From Acidobacteriota bacterium (GTDB lineage: Bacteria; Acidobacteriota; Terriglobia; 20CM-2-55-15), in assembly GCA_003223875.1 (NCBI GenBank), contig QHWY01000081.1:99388-139483 (forward strand): 40,096 nucleotides of DNA. The letters run 5' to 3'. The notes below the pieces were generated by a model. It worked only from the letters and a program-made list of their open reading frames with translations, was not told where the DNA came from and ran no database searches. This document shows, piece by piece, positions 6,661-15,584 of this stretch. Position 1 is the first letter of the stretch. Every line of letters starts with the position of its first letter. The position numbers and the translations under genes were made by a program.

Positions 6661-8271
6661 CTAGTTCGACGCGATACGGGGTGTGGCTTTTTCGATGACG
6701 ATCCGATTACGAGACAAAGTCTGACCGGTAGCGCGATCCAGCGCTACCAGCGACTTGGTATAATTCACGAGCGCCTGAACTTCATTCGTTTCCGCGATTG
6801 CCAGATTCGTTTGGTCCTGGAGTACAAAGAACAGCGTCGATACACCCAAATCGAATTTCTTCTGTTCCGCATCCAGGGTCTTCTGCGCAGTCTCGCGAGC
6901 TTTCGCGGCCGTCTCGATATGGGCCCTATTCATTTCGACCCGGATCATTGCGTTCCGCACCTCAAGAGCAATCTGTTGCGCAGTGCCATCCACTTGGGCC
7001 TGGGCCAATTTCTTTGCGCTTAGAGCACGATCGTAATCCGATCTGGCTGCTTTGTTTGAAAGCGGTATTTGAAGATTGAAACCGAACGAATACGTCTTGT
7101 AATCCGCATGGACGAGTTGCCGCAAAGCATCGCTCATGCCGCCAGAAGGGCCGGGAATGACGCCTACGATCGGAATTCCTCCGAGCGGGGAGGCCAAGTT
7201 CGGTATGCCGGCGAGACCGGTTTGGGTGTAGGCAGCGTTGACATCCAGCACCGGTAGCGTTTGATTTTTCGTGTATCCCCTGTCGATTTCCGCATTATCC
7301 ACCGCAAGCCGGGCTTGCTTCATCTCGGGCCGATTCTCTAACGCGATACGAATAGCGTCCGTGATCGAAACCAGATCTTCGGGCGCCGGACGGCGCAGCG
7401 CATCGACCGGAGTGATCTTCGCCAATAGCAAGCCCGGATCAGGTTGATTTGTGATCGTCTTCTTTAATTGGTCTTCGTTCTGCCGGGACGTATACGTGGA
7501 TACGATAAGGGCGTCCTGCATATTGGCTACCTGCGACTCCGCCTGGACTACGTCGAGGGGAGCAAGCACACCGGCGGCGACCTTCATCTGATTCTCCTCC
7601 AGCGTCTTTTCGGCTAGCTGCACAGACTCCTGCTTCACCTTCATGTCTTCGATGGAGAAGACGTAGTCCCAGTAGTTGTTCTGGGCCTGCTCGACGAGGT
7701 CCATCATCTGTTGCTCAAACTGGCTCTCTGAAATTCGATGGTTGTTTTGCGCGATGCGAATGGAATGGCCATTCACGCCGCTCCCCAGGTTGCGTAGGAG
7801 AGGTTGTGCGATCGCATACCGCAACTGGGCGAACCAGCTCGGGTTGTATAAGAAGAAAAGGTTATTCGAGGTAGCCCTGTTCATGGTGACATCCAGGGCA
7901 TAGCTGGTGCCGGTCCTCAGCCTCTGTCCGATTCCGACTTCATAGCTGTGCGTAAGCTGAAAGAGAAAAGGGGCACCATTAAGGAGTGATATGCTTGGCG
8001 TTGTCCCCCTTGTTCCGGTTCCACTGACGTGCAGTGTTGGTTGGAATGGCTGCAAGTAAGTGCCAGTTGCCGACTGGGCGACGTCGGGCGGCAGCCGGGC
8101 AACCGCCACACTCAGGTTGCTCTCAAGCATCATCCTAAATACGTCGTTCAGCCTTAGTGCAAGTGTACTCGGCTGACTTTGAGGCTGACCTTGCGGCGGC
8201 GCCTGGCTGGCAAAGGCTTCGCCAGTAAGAAACAGCAAGACCGAAACGATAAAAATCTTCAAGCCTTTCAT
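6661..8271 (-). CDS. TolC-like outer membrane efflux protein
   Basis: A 536-residue protein of the OEP/TolC family. AGGAG lies 8 bases before the ATG at 8271. Residues 1-22 are a signal peptide (MKGLKIFIVSVLLFLTGEAFA). Two homologous halves follow, each with long helices and short beta strands: first half with LRLNDVFRMMLESNLSVAVA and QLRYAIAQPLLRNLG, second half with ITDAIRIALENRPEMKQARL, SFGFNLQIPLSNKAARSDYD and LVNYTKSLVALDRATGQTL. Length and layout are normal for the trimeric exit duct of tripartite pumps or type I secretion. No inner-membrane pump is directly adjacent; the YbhGFSR-like exporter at 17739-23015 lacks its own outer-membrane partner and is a candidate. The 5' leader contains a strong hairpin (8297-8321). 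Confidence 0.92.
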   Translation of the reverse strand: MKGLKIFIVSVLLFLTGEAFASQAPPQGQPQSQPSTLALRLNDVFRMMLESNLSVAVARLPPDVAQSATGTYLQPFQPTLHVSGTGTRGTTPSISLLNGAPFLFQLTHSYEVGIGQRLRTGTSYALDVTMNRATSNNLFFLYNPSWFAQLRYAIAQPLLRNLGSGVNGHSIRIAQNNHRISESQFEQQMMDLVEQAQNNYWDYVFSIEDMKVKQESVQLAEKTLEENQMKVAAGVLAPLDVVQAESQVANMQDALIVSTYTSRQNEDQLKKTITNQPDPGLLLAKITPVDALRRPAPEDLVSITDAIRIALENRPEMKQARLAVDNAEIDRGYTKNQTLPVLDVNAAYTQTGLAGIPNLASPLGGIPIVGVIPGPSGGMSDALRQLVHADYKTYSFGFNLQIPLSNKAARSDYDRALSAKKLAQAQVDGTAQQIALEVRNAMIRVEMNRAHIETAAKARETAQKTLDAEQKKFDLGVSTLFFVLQDQTNLAIAETNEVQALVNYTKSLVALDRATGQTLSRNRIVIEKATPRIASN

Positions 8272-8296
8272 AACGAAACTCCTCTGCTTGTTTTTT

Positions 8297-8321
8297 GCCG
8301 CCGACCCAACGCGTCGGCGGC
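8297..8321 (-). other. Strong hairpin in the 5' leader of the TolC-like gene
   Basis: GCCGCCGAC (8297-8305) and GTCGGCGGC (8313-8321) form a 9-bp GC-rich stem with a 7-base loop. It lies 26 bases upstream of the tolC-like start. The run of six T on the plus strand precedes the stem, so it is not a terminator for plus-strand transcripts, and on the minus strand the stem is followed by A, not U. A leader structure or an orphan REP-like palindrome is possible. Confidence 0.4.
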
Positions 8322-8359
8322 TGAGGCATTGATGGCGCAGGGCTTATTGAGATTTCCTG

Positions 8360-9640
8360 ATGCTGCCTTGCGCGCAGGATGATACCCGAAAAACGCTGAG
8401 TCCCTGTGCAACTAAATCTTTGCCACTAAAGGCGCTCTCGCCTGTGGCCGATGAGTGGGCTAGAAGGGCTTGGGTGCCCGGCTACTCGTTCGTGCCGTCG
8501 GACACCGCCGCCCCTAAAGTGAGGGCTATGTTACAGGATCTGCTAAATCAAGAACTCGATAACAGGCTATCCTGGGCTTCAAGGATCGATGAGCTCTATG
8601 GCGTCAAAGTCAACGCGCTCAGCGTGGATGAACTCTTTGAGCTGTATCGGCGTGCCGGCTTCCTCTACCCGGCGAAGGCCTCCCGCTTACTCCCCTACAT
8701 GGAACTGGTGCGGGAAAACTGGCGCCGCTTGCTTCGCGCCGGCGATTCACTGCTCTACTTCCTGACCGCAGGCGGTGGAGAAAAGGGATACGCATCGGTC
8801 GCAGTGTGGCGCACCACAGGCCGCGGCTGGATCTCGCAACATCTGGTTTCTGAGAACAACCCGCTCGCGTCTCGAGCTGTTATGTTGGCCGGATCCGCGG
8901 GCGCCCTGTTAAGGGGCCTTGACGAATCTGCCCAGAACTGGTTCCGGCCGGAGAACCGCTTTCCGGCGCGTGTTTTTGGGTCGATGGTGCAGAGCATCGG
9001 CGAATCCTGGGCTTCGGTTACACGGCATATGTATTTTGCGCTGCCGCGGAAACGACTTTTTGAGACCAACGAATCTGTACAAGTCGTTCCCTATGACCCG
9101 TCGCATCATGAAGCTCTTTGCGCCCTCGCAGCGCTTGTCCGAGGAAACCTTTATGTCACAGCCGAAGAGCTCAAGTATGACGTGGAACTCCAGTATGTGA
9201 ACGATCTTTATCGCGGCGTGGGTTTGCGGCGCACCCGCCAGGTCTGGCTGGCCTATCGCGATTCAAACGACGAGCCGGTCGGCACCGCCATCGCGTATCG
9301 CGGTCCGCTTGGCGTCAACTTCAGTTTCATCGAGAACCGGTGCGATGTGCTGCTCCATCCCACGGTGCCCGAAGCGGAAGTGCCCGGCGTTGTAGCGTCG
9401 CTTCTGAATGCGGCGCAAGCCGCCTATGTCGACTTCGAGCTGAACGAAATTCCAGTGATCGCGGATCAGATCGCTGCTTCCGCGCTTACCGGATTGGGCG
9501 CCGAGTTTCTTCGGAATTATTGCCAGGGCATCTGGCTGCAGAAGGGTCAGCAGCATTTTTACGGACATGTAGACCACTTCTATTCGCGGCTGCTGCAGCG
9601 AATGGTGAAACAGAACATTGAACCTTCGTTAATCGTTTAG
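8360..9640 (+). CDS. Uncharacterised protein, possible GNAT-like fold
   Basis: Up to 426 residues from ATG 8360; that start has no Shine-Dalgarno, and GTG 8444 (giving ADEWARRAWVPGY near the start) is a plausible alternative. I do not recognise a family with certainty. Residues 50-110 look helical. The stretch RTRQVWLAYRDSNDEPVGTA followed by IAYRGPLG resembles the beta4/beta5 region of GNAT acetyltransferases, and an earlier segment (LLYFLTAGGG, then KGYASVAVWRTTGRGWISQHL) could be a second degenerate copy. No signal peptide or membrane helix is seen. It is 7 bases upstream of the methyltransferase, which has its own AGGAG, and appears to be the first gene of the seven-gene signalling unit. 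A regulatory or modifying role in that pathway is inference from position only. Confidence 0.75.
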   Translation: MLPCAQDDTRKTLSPCATKSLPLKALSPVADEWARRAWVPGYSFVPSDTAAPKVRAMLQDLLNQELDNRLSWASRIDELYGVKVNALSVDELFELYRRAGFLYPAKASRLLPYMELVRENWRRLLRAGDSLLYFLTAGGGEKGYASVAVWRTTGRGWISQHLVSENNPLASRAVMLAGSAGALLRGLDESAQNWFRPENRFPARVFGSMVQSIGESWASVTRHMYFALPRKRLFETNESVQVVPYDPSHHEALCALAALVRGNLYVTAEELKYDVELQYVNDLYRGVGLRRTRQVWLAYRDSNDEPVGTAIAYRGPLGVNFSFIENRCDVLLHPTVPEAEVPGVVASLLNAAQAAYVDFELNEIPVIADQIAASALTGLGAEFLRNYCQGIWLQKGQQHFYGHVDHFYSRLLQRMVKQNIEPSLIV

Positions 9641-9647
9641 GAGATTT

Positions 9648-10454
9648 ATGGCACGGCTTTCTCCCGCTACCTACATCATGGAAGATCCACGCGAGGCGTC
9701 CCGGCTGGCGCGTAAGGTAAATCCGGACGCATGGATGAAAAAGTATCTCGACCCTTACCTGTTTCCCGGAGCAGAAGTGCTGTCGGTCGGTTGCGGACCG
9801 GGAAATATTCTTCGGGCGATCGCGACATCGCATCCCAAGGTGAATGGCACGGGAATCGACGTCAGTGCTGTCCGAGTCCAACAGGGAACAGAAGCCAATC
9901 ACCGCAATCCCCGGTTGCGTTTTATCTGTGGTGACGCCCGGCAGATGAAACTGCCTTCCGGCAGCTTTGACCTTGTCTATACGCGGATGTTGCTTCAATA
10001 CATTCCCGACAAAGAAACTGCCGTGGCCGAAATGGTACGAGTTTGCAAACCCGGGGGAGTCGTACTTATCCAGGATTTGGATGGGCAGTTAGTGTGGCAC
10101 TACCCGGAAGAGACACTCATGCAGGAAACCATCCATCGCGTCATGAAAAGCCTTGCCGAAACCGGTTTTGATCCTTTCGTCGGCCGGAAGCTTTTCTGGA
10201 TGTCCCGGAACGCAGGCCTCGAGAACCTCCAAACACAAGTTGAATGCTATCACTTGATCGCAGGAGAGATTGACCCGGGGATCTTTGAGCAATGGGAACT
10301 GAAGCTTGAAATTGCCCGGCCGCATCTGGAGCGGGCACTCGGCAGTGAGTATGAAGCCGATGAAGAAATCCGGCGATTTCTGAACTATCTCAAACGCCCG
10401 GACACACTCACGTATTCCACCCTCTTTACAGTTACTGGAGAAAAGCCGCAATGA
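9648..10454 (+). CDS. Class I SAM-dependent methyltransferase
   Basis: A 268-residue protein with AGGAG at 9640-9644 before ATG 9648. The Rossmann core shows motif I (VLSVGCGPGNILRAIA, residues 44-59), motif II acidic residue (GTGIDVSAVRV), motif III region (FICGDARQMKLP) and motif IV (FDLVYTRMLLQYI), followed by MVRVCKPGGVVLIQD. The C-terminal 100 residues are helical and probably set substrate specificity. It fits the methyltransf_11/25 group, whose substrates range from quinones to small metabolites; none can be chosen here. Its stop lies 71 bases before the TonB receptor start. A methyltransferase inside a receptor/kinase/c-di-GMP unit is unusual, and it may modify a ligand or a signalling protein. 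Confidence 0.9.
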   Translation: MARLSPATYIMEDPREASRLARKVNPDAWMKKYLDPYLFPGAEVLSVGCGPGNILRAIATSHPKVNGTGIDVSAVRVQQGTEANHRNPRLRFICGDARQMKLPSGSFDLVYTRMLLQYIPDKETAVAEMVRVCKPGGVVLIQDLDGQLVWHYPEETLMQETIHRVMKSLAETGFDPFVGRKLFWMSRNAGLENLQTQVECYHLIAGEIDPGIFEQWELKLEIARPHLERALGSEYEADEEIRRFLNYLKRPDTLTYSTLFTVTGEKPQ

Positions 10455-10525
10455 GTCCGATATCGAATAACCCACCTAAAAATCTGAAGGAAGGATCCCA
10501 AACCGGCCCACGACAGGAGCGATAT

Positions 10526-12553
10526 ATGAACACCCGGCGCAAGCGTCATAGACGTCAGGCCGTTCGGTCATTTATAGGTATTTTACTAACGACAGCCATC
10601 TTATCAGCGCAGGACATTCCGGATGTAACACAGATCAGTCTGGAAGACCTGATGAATGTGCGCGTCACCTCGGTATCCAAGCGAGAGCAGAAGCTCGGTG
10701 ATGCACCGGCCGCCGTCTTCGTCATCACGCAAGACGATATACGACGCTCCGGTGCGAGAACGATCCCCGAGGCGCTAAGAATGGCTCCCGGAATCGAAGT
10801 CGCTCGAATCGATGAGAACAAATGGGCGATCAGCGCGCGAGGATTCAACGGTCGCTTCGCGAACAAGCTTCTCGTACTGATTGACGGCAGGAGCGTCTAT
10901 ACGCCGCTGTTTTCGGGCGTGTACTGGAATGTGCAGGACACACTGTTAGAAGACGTAGACCGCATTGAAGTCATCCGCGGTCCTGGCGCAACACTTTGGG
11001 GAGCGAACGCGGTAAACGGCGTTATTAACATCATCACCAAAGAGGCCAGCAATACGCAAAACGGCATCATTACGGCCGATGCGGGCAATGAGCTGCAAGC
11101 ATCGGGCGGTGCCCGGTTTGGCGGCAAGATCGGCAACTCCACCTACTACCGCGCGTACTCGAAATACTTCAAATGGAATCCGTCCACAGACGCAGCGGGA
11201 AATAAAGCGTACGACGGATGGGCCGCAACTCGCGGCGGTTTCCGTGTCGATGGCACTTCATCTCCTGATGACTCGTACACATTGCAAGGCGACATATATC
11301 GCGGATCTTATGATGAGACTCTGACGCAGCCGGCCTTCGCAGCACCGTACTACTCGACATTTCAGAACAATGGAAACTTCAGCGGCGGGAATCTGCTGGG
11401 CCGTTGGAATCACGCGTTCTCGAAGTCGAAAACCTCCGTGCAGTTCTATTCCGATCGAACGGTCACGGCAGCCAACAGGCTTCTGATCGATCATCAATCG
11501 ATTTACGACATTGATTTCCAGCACGACATCCGGATCGCCGAAGGCAATGAGTTCATATGGGGACTCGGCTACCGGTCCACTCAGGACAGGATCGTCCCAA
11601 GTAATGTTGTCAGCCTGAATCCGAATCGCCGCAGATGGGACTTGTTCAGCGGCTTCACTCAGGATGAGTTCGGGCTATTTGGTGAAAGGCTGCACGTAAC
11701 GGTCGGTTCCAAATTCGAACACAACGCTTTTACGGGAGTCGAAATTCAACCCAATGCGCGCGTGGCGTGGACCATGAATCCTAAGCATTCGGCATGGGCA
11801 TCCATCTCGCGCGCGGTCCGAACCCCGGCGCGAACCGAAGAGGATATGCGTTTGAATGCTGCCGTGATGCCGCCGTCCCAGGCGACTCTCGGATTGCCGC
11901 TGGTGGCCGCAGTTCTGGGCAACCATAACTTCAAAGCCGAAAACATGATCGCTTACGAGGCGGGCTACCGCGTCCATCCGACGCGGACGTTCTCAGCCGA
12001 TGTCGCCACATTCTATAACTCATACAGCAATCTGCTGTCGGCAGAACCGCAATCGCCGTTCCTTGAAGTGACGCCCTCCCCGGTTCACCTCACGATGCCG
12101 CTATTGGCCGGTAACAAAATGAACGGCGCGACCTATGGGGCGGAGCTATTCGGAGAATGGAAGGCGACCTCCAAATGGAAAGTCTCTGGTTCGTACAGTC
12201 TTCTAAGAATGAATATTCGCCGGAACAAGGACAGCATGGATATCTCGTCCTCCGATCCCGCTGGCGCAAGCCCGCGGCACCAGTTCTACTTCAGGTCCTC
12301 TCTTGATCTGCCCAAGAAGTTCGAACAGGATGTCACGCTGCGCTATGTGGACGCACTGCATGGGCTGGCTGTACCCAGCTATTACTCTCTGGATGCACGC
12401 ATCGGGTGGAAGCCGACTTCTAACATAGAGTTCTCGTTGGCCGGGCAAAATCTTTTCGATGATCGGCATTTGGAATTCAGTCCCGACTTTATCAATACCT
12501 GGCCGACCCAGGTGAAACGTACATTCCGCGCCACTGTGACGTGGAAGTTTTAG
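10526..12553 (+). CDS. TonB-dependent outer membrane receptor
   Basis: A 675-residue receptor. ATG 10526 is chosen because AGGAG precedes it by 7 bases and a signal peptide follows (basic MNTRRKRHRR, then SFIGILLTTAILSAQ); an in-frame ATG at 10451 overlaps the methyltransferase stop but gives no signal. The plug domain runs from about residue 35 to 165: LEDLMNVRVTSVSKREQKLG as TonB-box region, VFVITQDDIRRSG, IPEALRMAPGIEVARI, RGFNGRFANKLLVLIDGR, VEDVDRIEVIRGPG-like segment (here DVDRIEVIRGPGATLWGAN) and NGVINIITKEA. The rest is a 22-strand-type barrel ending in aromatic TWKF. The receptor followed by a YfiR protein and a CHASE8 kinase is a recurrent acidobacterial arrangement and suggests a sensing rather than only an uptake role. 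Substrate unknown. Confidence 0.93.
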   Translation: MNTRRKRHRRQAVRSFIGILLTTAILSAQDIPDVTQISLEDLMNVRVTSVSKREQKLGDAPAAVFVITQDDIRRSGARTIPEALRMAPGIEVARIDENKWAISARGFNGRFANKLLVLIDGRSVYTPLFSGVYWNVQDTLLEDVDRIEVIRGPGATLWGANAVNGVINIITKEASNTQNGIITADAGNELQASGGARFGGKIGNSTYYRAYSKYFKWNPSTDAAGNKAYDGWAATRGGFRVDGTSSPDDSYTLQGDIYRGSYDETLTQPAFAAPYYSTFQNNGNFSGGNLLGRWNHAFSKSKTSVQFYSDRTVTAANRLLIDHQSIYDIDFQHDIRIAEGNEFIWGLGYRSTQDRIVPSNVVSLNPNRRRWDLFSGFTQDEFGLFGERLHVTVGSKFEHNAFTGVEIQPNARVAWTMNPKHSAWASISRAVRTPARTEEDMRLNAAVMPPSQATLGLPLVAAVLGNHNFKAENMIAYEAGYRVHPTRTFSADVATFYNSYSNLLSAEPQSPFLEVTPSPVHLTMPLLAGNKMNGATYGAELFGEWKATSKWKVSGSYSLLRMNIRRNKDSMDISSSDPAGASPRHQFYFRSSLDLPKKFEQDVTLRYVDALHGLAVPSYYSLDARIGWKPTSNIEFSLAGQNLFDDRHLEFSPDFINTWPTQVKRTFRATVTWKF

Positions 12554-12603
12554 GTGAGGGCGATATCGCTCAAAAAAGCTTCTGACGGTGGAGTAACTTG
12601 TTC

Positions 12604-13176
12604 ATGAAACGTCTGAGACTACGACTAGCCCTCGCCGCAACCTTCCTCATATTCGGGTTGCAAGCCAGAGCACAAAACTTCGATGCAGCCGGCTCTTCGG
12701 AATACTTAGTCAAGGCGGGCTTCATATACAACTTCGCCAAGCTCGTCGAGTGGCCTGCAGCAACTTTTACAAGTCCCGGAGAACCAATTGTCATCGGCGT
12801 TCTTGGTAGCGACTCGTTTGCTACGACCCTTGAACGCGTTGTGGATGGGAAAAAGATCGAGCTCCGCCCGTTTACCGTCAAGCGCTTGAAGTCGGCGAAG
12901 GACTCCAAGGACTGCGCTTGCCACATGCTCTTTATCGCTTCGGCCGAGAGCCCGCACTCCGACGAAGTCCTTCAGTTGTTAAAAGGCACTTCCGTTCTCA
13001 CCATCGCCGAAACGCCGGGATTTTCGAAACAGGGCGGCATCATTAATTTCGTTCTTGAAGACAGTAAGGTCCGTTTTGAAGTGAACGTAGACGCGGCCAA
13101 ACACGCAGGTCTGAACATCAGCTCGCGGCTGCTCAGTCTGGCAAAGATTGTCCAGACCAATGTGACGGCGAGGTGA
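12604..13176 (+). CDS. YfiR-like periplasmic protein (DUF4154)
   Basis: A 190-residue exported protein. GGTGGAG lies 10 bases before ATG 12604; TTG 12598 is a less likely start. The signal peptide ends near LQARAQ. The DUF4154 core is clear: [86 protein letters not shown] and [20 protein letters not shown]. In Pseudomonas, YfiR is the periplasmic repressor that binds the CHASE8 sensor region of the diguanylate cyclase YfiN. Here the next gene, 4 bases downstream, carries a CHASE8 domain but is a hybrid kinase, so the same repressor-sensor contact probably feeds phosphotransfer. It retains cysteines in CAC (residues 102-104) that could form a redox switch, as described for YfiR disulfides; that point is inference. 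Confidence 0.92.
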   Translation: MKRLRLRLALAATFLIFGLQARAQNFDAAGSSEYLVKAGFIYNFAKLVEWPAATFTSPGEPIVIGVLGSDSFATTLERVVDGKKIELRPFTVKRLKSAKDSKDCACHMLFIASAESPHSDEVLQLLKGTSVLTIAETPGFSKQGGIINFVLEDSKVRFEVNVDAAKHAGLNISSRLLSLAKIVQTNVTAR

Positions 13177-13180
13177 GCAT

Positions 13181-15178
13181 ATGAACCTGCGAGACCTCTC
13201 GATCAAACGGAAACTTACACTCATGGCAATGCTGACCAGCAGCCTTGCCCTGCTGCTGTCTTCGGCAGGATTTTTGATTTACGACCTGGTTTCCTTCCGG
13301 AAATTGCTCAGCAAGGACCTCATGACGCAGGCCGAAATCGTTGCATACAACAGCGCTGCGGCTATGGCGTTCAAGGACGACGCTTCCGCCAAAGTCACTC
13401 TGTCGGCCCTGACAGCGAAGGACGACATCGTAGCGGCGGTTTTGTACACGACCGACGGCCGCGTGTTTGCCCGTTATTTTCGCGCTAATAATCCGGCCCC
13501 GGTTCTGCCTGAACATCTTCAGGAAAACGGTTATCGATTTGTCGGCAACTATATCGAGGTATTTAATGACGTCACGTTGAGCGGTGAACGGCTCGGAACA
13601 CTCTTTCTTCAATCCGATATGCAACGCTGGAATGCTCGCGCGCGGCAATATGCCGGCATCCTCGGAATTTTTGTTTTGATCTCCGGCGGTTTTGCGTGGT
13701 TCGTTTCTTCGAAGCTTCAGATTTTGGTTTCGGGGCCGATCCTGCATTTGGAACAGACGATGCGAGCGGTGTCGGTCGACAGAAATTATGGCGTTCGAGC
13801 GGCGAAATCGAGTGCAGACGAGATTGGCCGATTGATCGACGGGTTCAACACGATGCTGTCGGAAATCCAGCACCGCGATAAGGCTGTGCAGCGCGCTAAC
13901 GAGGACCTGAAAACGCGGACGAAGGAGCTGGAGCGGGAAATCATTCATCGCAAGCGTACCCAGGAGGAACTCCTGCGCGCCAAACACGTGGCCGAAGATG
14001 CCAGCCGCGCGAAGAGCGCGTTCTTAGCCAACATGAGCCATGAATTGCGCACCCCGCTCAATGCGATCATCGGCTACAGCGAAATGCTCGAAGAAGAGAT
14101 GCGGGGCTCCGGCCCAGACGAGAACGTCCGCGACCTGCAAAGGATCCAGACTGCCGGTAAACATCTGCTCTCGCTGATTAACGACGTGCTGGACCTTTCG
14201 AAGATCGAAGCTGGAAAGATGGGAATCAACCTCGAGACCTTCCATCTGCAACCGATAGTCGAAGAAATCGTTACGACTCTGAAGCCCGCAAGCGAGAAGA
14301 ACGCCAACCGGGTTGTCGTGAATCTGGCCGATGACGTCGGTTCCATGCAAGCCGATGTCACGAAAGTCCGGCAAATCTTGTTCAACCTTCTCAGCAATGC
14401 GTGCAAATTCACGGATCACGGAACGATCACAGTGGATGTGGAACGTCAGACAAGGGACAAGGACTGGATCACTTTCCGCGTCAGCGATACCGGCATCGGT
14501 ATGACTCCGGAACAACAGTTCAAACTCTTCCAGGATTTTGCCCAGGCTGATAGTTCAATCGTCCGCAAATACGGCGGGACGGGCTTAGGACTGGCCATCA
14601 GCTCCCGTTTCGCGCAGATGATGCAGGGCTACATTCGTGTCGAGAGCAAACTCGGCGAAGGCTCGACTTTCACCGTGGAACTTCCCGCCACGGTTACCAC
14701 CGTTACGACCGACGTCGTGGCGCCGCCGGCGCCGGCTGCCGTGCGACAAGAGCGGCCGGAGACGACCCCAGAAGTTCTCGAATTGAATCCGAACGCAGAC
14801 ACCATTCTCGTCATCGATGACGATGCCGCGGTGCGCGACCTGATGACGCGTTTCCTCGGGAAACTCGGATTTTACGCAGTTGCAGCCGCCAACGGCGAAG
14901 CGGGCTTGCGCCTGGCGCGCGAGCTTCGTCCACGCATTATCACTCTGGACGTTATGATGCCCGGTCTGAATGGTTGGGACGTGTTGGCGGAACTCAAAGA
15001 CGATCCGGAATTAGCGTCGATTCCGGTCATCATGGTCACGATTATCGACAATGAGTCATTGGGACTCGATCGTGGCGCATCTAATTACTTGGTTAAGCCC
15101 ATCGACCGGGACCGCCTTGCGCTTGCTTTGGAAAAATATCGGACACGACCGGTTGAGCTCGGAGCAGCTTCCAATTGA
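13181..15178 (+). CDS. CHASE8-HAMP hybrid sensor histidine kinase
   Basis: 665 residues. Transmembrane helices lie around residues 13-34 and 158-176 and frame a periplasmic CHASE8 domain ([20 protein letters not shown], then [20 protein letters not shown]), the YfiN-type sensor. HAMP spans about 178-232, then a coiled coil. HisKA has His287 in [14 protein letters not shown]. HATPase_c has N406 ([10 protein letters not shown]), DTGIGM and [10 protein letters not shown]. After a Pro/Ala linker the receiver domain (541-655) has acidic IDDD, phospho-acceptor Asp590 (TLDVMMPG) and Lys639 (YLVKPID). All catalytic residues are intact. It directly follows the YfiR gene and precedes a lone receiver by 19 bases. 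It likely converts a YfiR-gated envelope signal into phosphate flow to the receiver proteins downstream. Confidence 0.94.
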   Translation: MNLRDLSIKRKLTLMAMLTSSLALLLSSAGFLIYDLVSFRKLLSKDLMTQAEIVAYNSAAAMAFKDDASAKVTLSALTAKDDIVAAVLYTTDGRVFARYFRANNPAPVLPEHLQENGYRFVGNYIEVFNDVTLSGERLGTLFLQSDMQRWNARARQYAGILGIFVLISGGFAWFVSSKLQILVSGPILHLEQTMRAVSVDRNYGVRAAKSSADEIGRLIDGFNTMLSEIQHRDKAVQRANEDLKTRTKELEREIIHRKRTQEELLRAKHVAEDASRAKSAFLANMSHELRTPLNAIIGYSEMLEEEMRGSGPDENVRDLQRIQTAGKHLLSLINDVLDLSKIEAGKMGINLETFHLQPIVEEIVTTLKPASEKNANRVVVNLADDVGSMQADVTKVRQILFNLLSNACKFTDHGTITVDVERQTRDKDWITFRVSDTGIGMTPEQQFKLFQDFAQADSSIVRKYGGTGLGLAISSRFAQMMQGYIRVESKLGEGSTFTVELPATVTTVTTDVVAPPAPAAVRQERPETTPEVLELNPNADTILVIDDDAAVRDLMTRFLGKLGFYAVAAANGEAGLRLARELRPRIITLDVMMPGLNGWDVLAELKDDPELASIPVIMVTIIDNESLGLDRGASNYLVKPIDRDRLALALEKYRTRPVELGAASN

Positions 15179-15197
15179 GTTATCGCAGGAGCTTGAA

Positions 15198-15584
15198 ATG
15201 AAAATTCTATTGATTGAAGACAATGAAATGAATCGCGACATGCTTTCGCGCCGCCTCGAACGCCGCGGTTATTCCGTAGTGATGGCGGTTGACGGAGAGC
15301 AAGGCCGCGCTATGGCGCGGTCGGAAACCCCCGACCTGATTCTGATGGATATCGGCCTGCCCGATATGGATGGTTGGGAGGTTACGCGAATCCTGAAATC
15401 ATTCGAGGAAACCCGACATATTCCGATCATTGCCCTGACCGCTCACGCATTGGTGACCGACCGCCAAAAGGCATTCGAAGTCGGATGCGATGACTACGAT
15501 ACGAAGCCCGTCGATTTCGCAAGACTGAGCGAGAAGATAGAAGGTCTGCTCGCCGAAAAGAGGTGTCATGAACTCCAAGCCTGA
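15198..15584 (+). CDS. Single-domain response regulator (CheY-like)
   Basis: 128 residues, start at ATG 15198 with AGGAG 7 bases upstream. Receiver features: acidic pocket Glu7-Asp8 (LLIEDNEMNRDML), phospho-acceptor Asp51 (LILMDIGLPDMDGWE), Thr81 (IIALTAHAL) and Lys103 (YDTKPVD). It has no output domain, in the style of DivK. Its last 17 bases overlap the next gene, so production is coupled to the GGDEF-EAL protein. It probably takes phosphate from the hybrid kinase and either acts as a relay or modulates the partner by protein contact. Confidence 0.94.
   Translation: MKILLIEDNEMNRDMLSRRLERRGYSVVMAVDGEQGRAMARSETPDLILMDIGLPDMDGWEVTRILKSFEETRHIPIIALTAHALVTDRQKAFEVGCDDYDTKPVDFARLSEKIEGLLAEKRCHELQA

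Noticed and set aside
8291..8321. Hairpin with T run as a rho-independent terminator
   Set aside because: The T run precedes the stem on the plus strand and reads as A after the stem on the minus strand, so it does not fit termination in either direction.
12560..12569. Palindrome GCGATATCGC between the TonB receptor and yfiR-like genes
   Set aside because: A lone 10-bp palindrome without a T run or promoter boxes; it can occur by chance and does not clearly divide the operon.
13133..13987. 284-codon minus-strand open frame across the YfiR/kinase junction
   Set aside because: It lies antisense to two clearly conserved genes, and its translation has no family resemblance.
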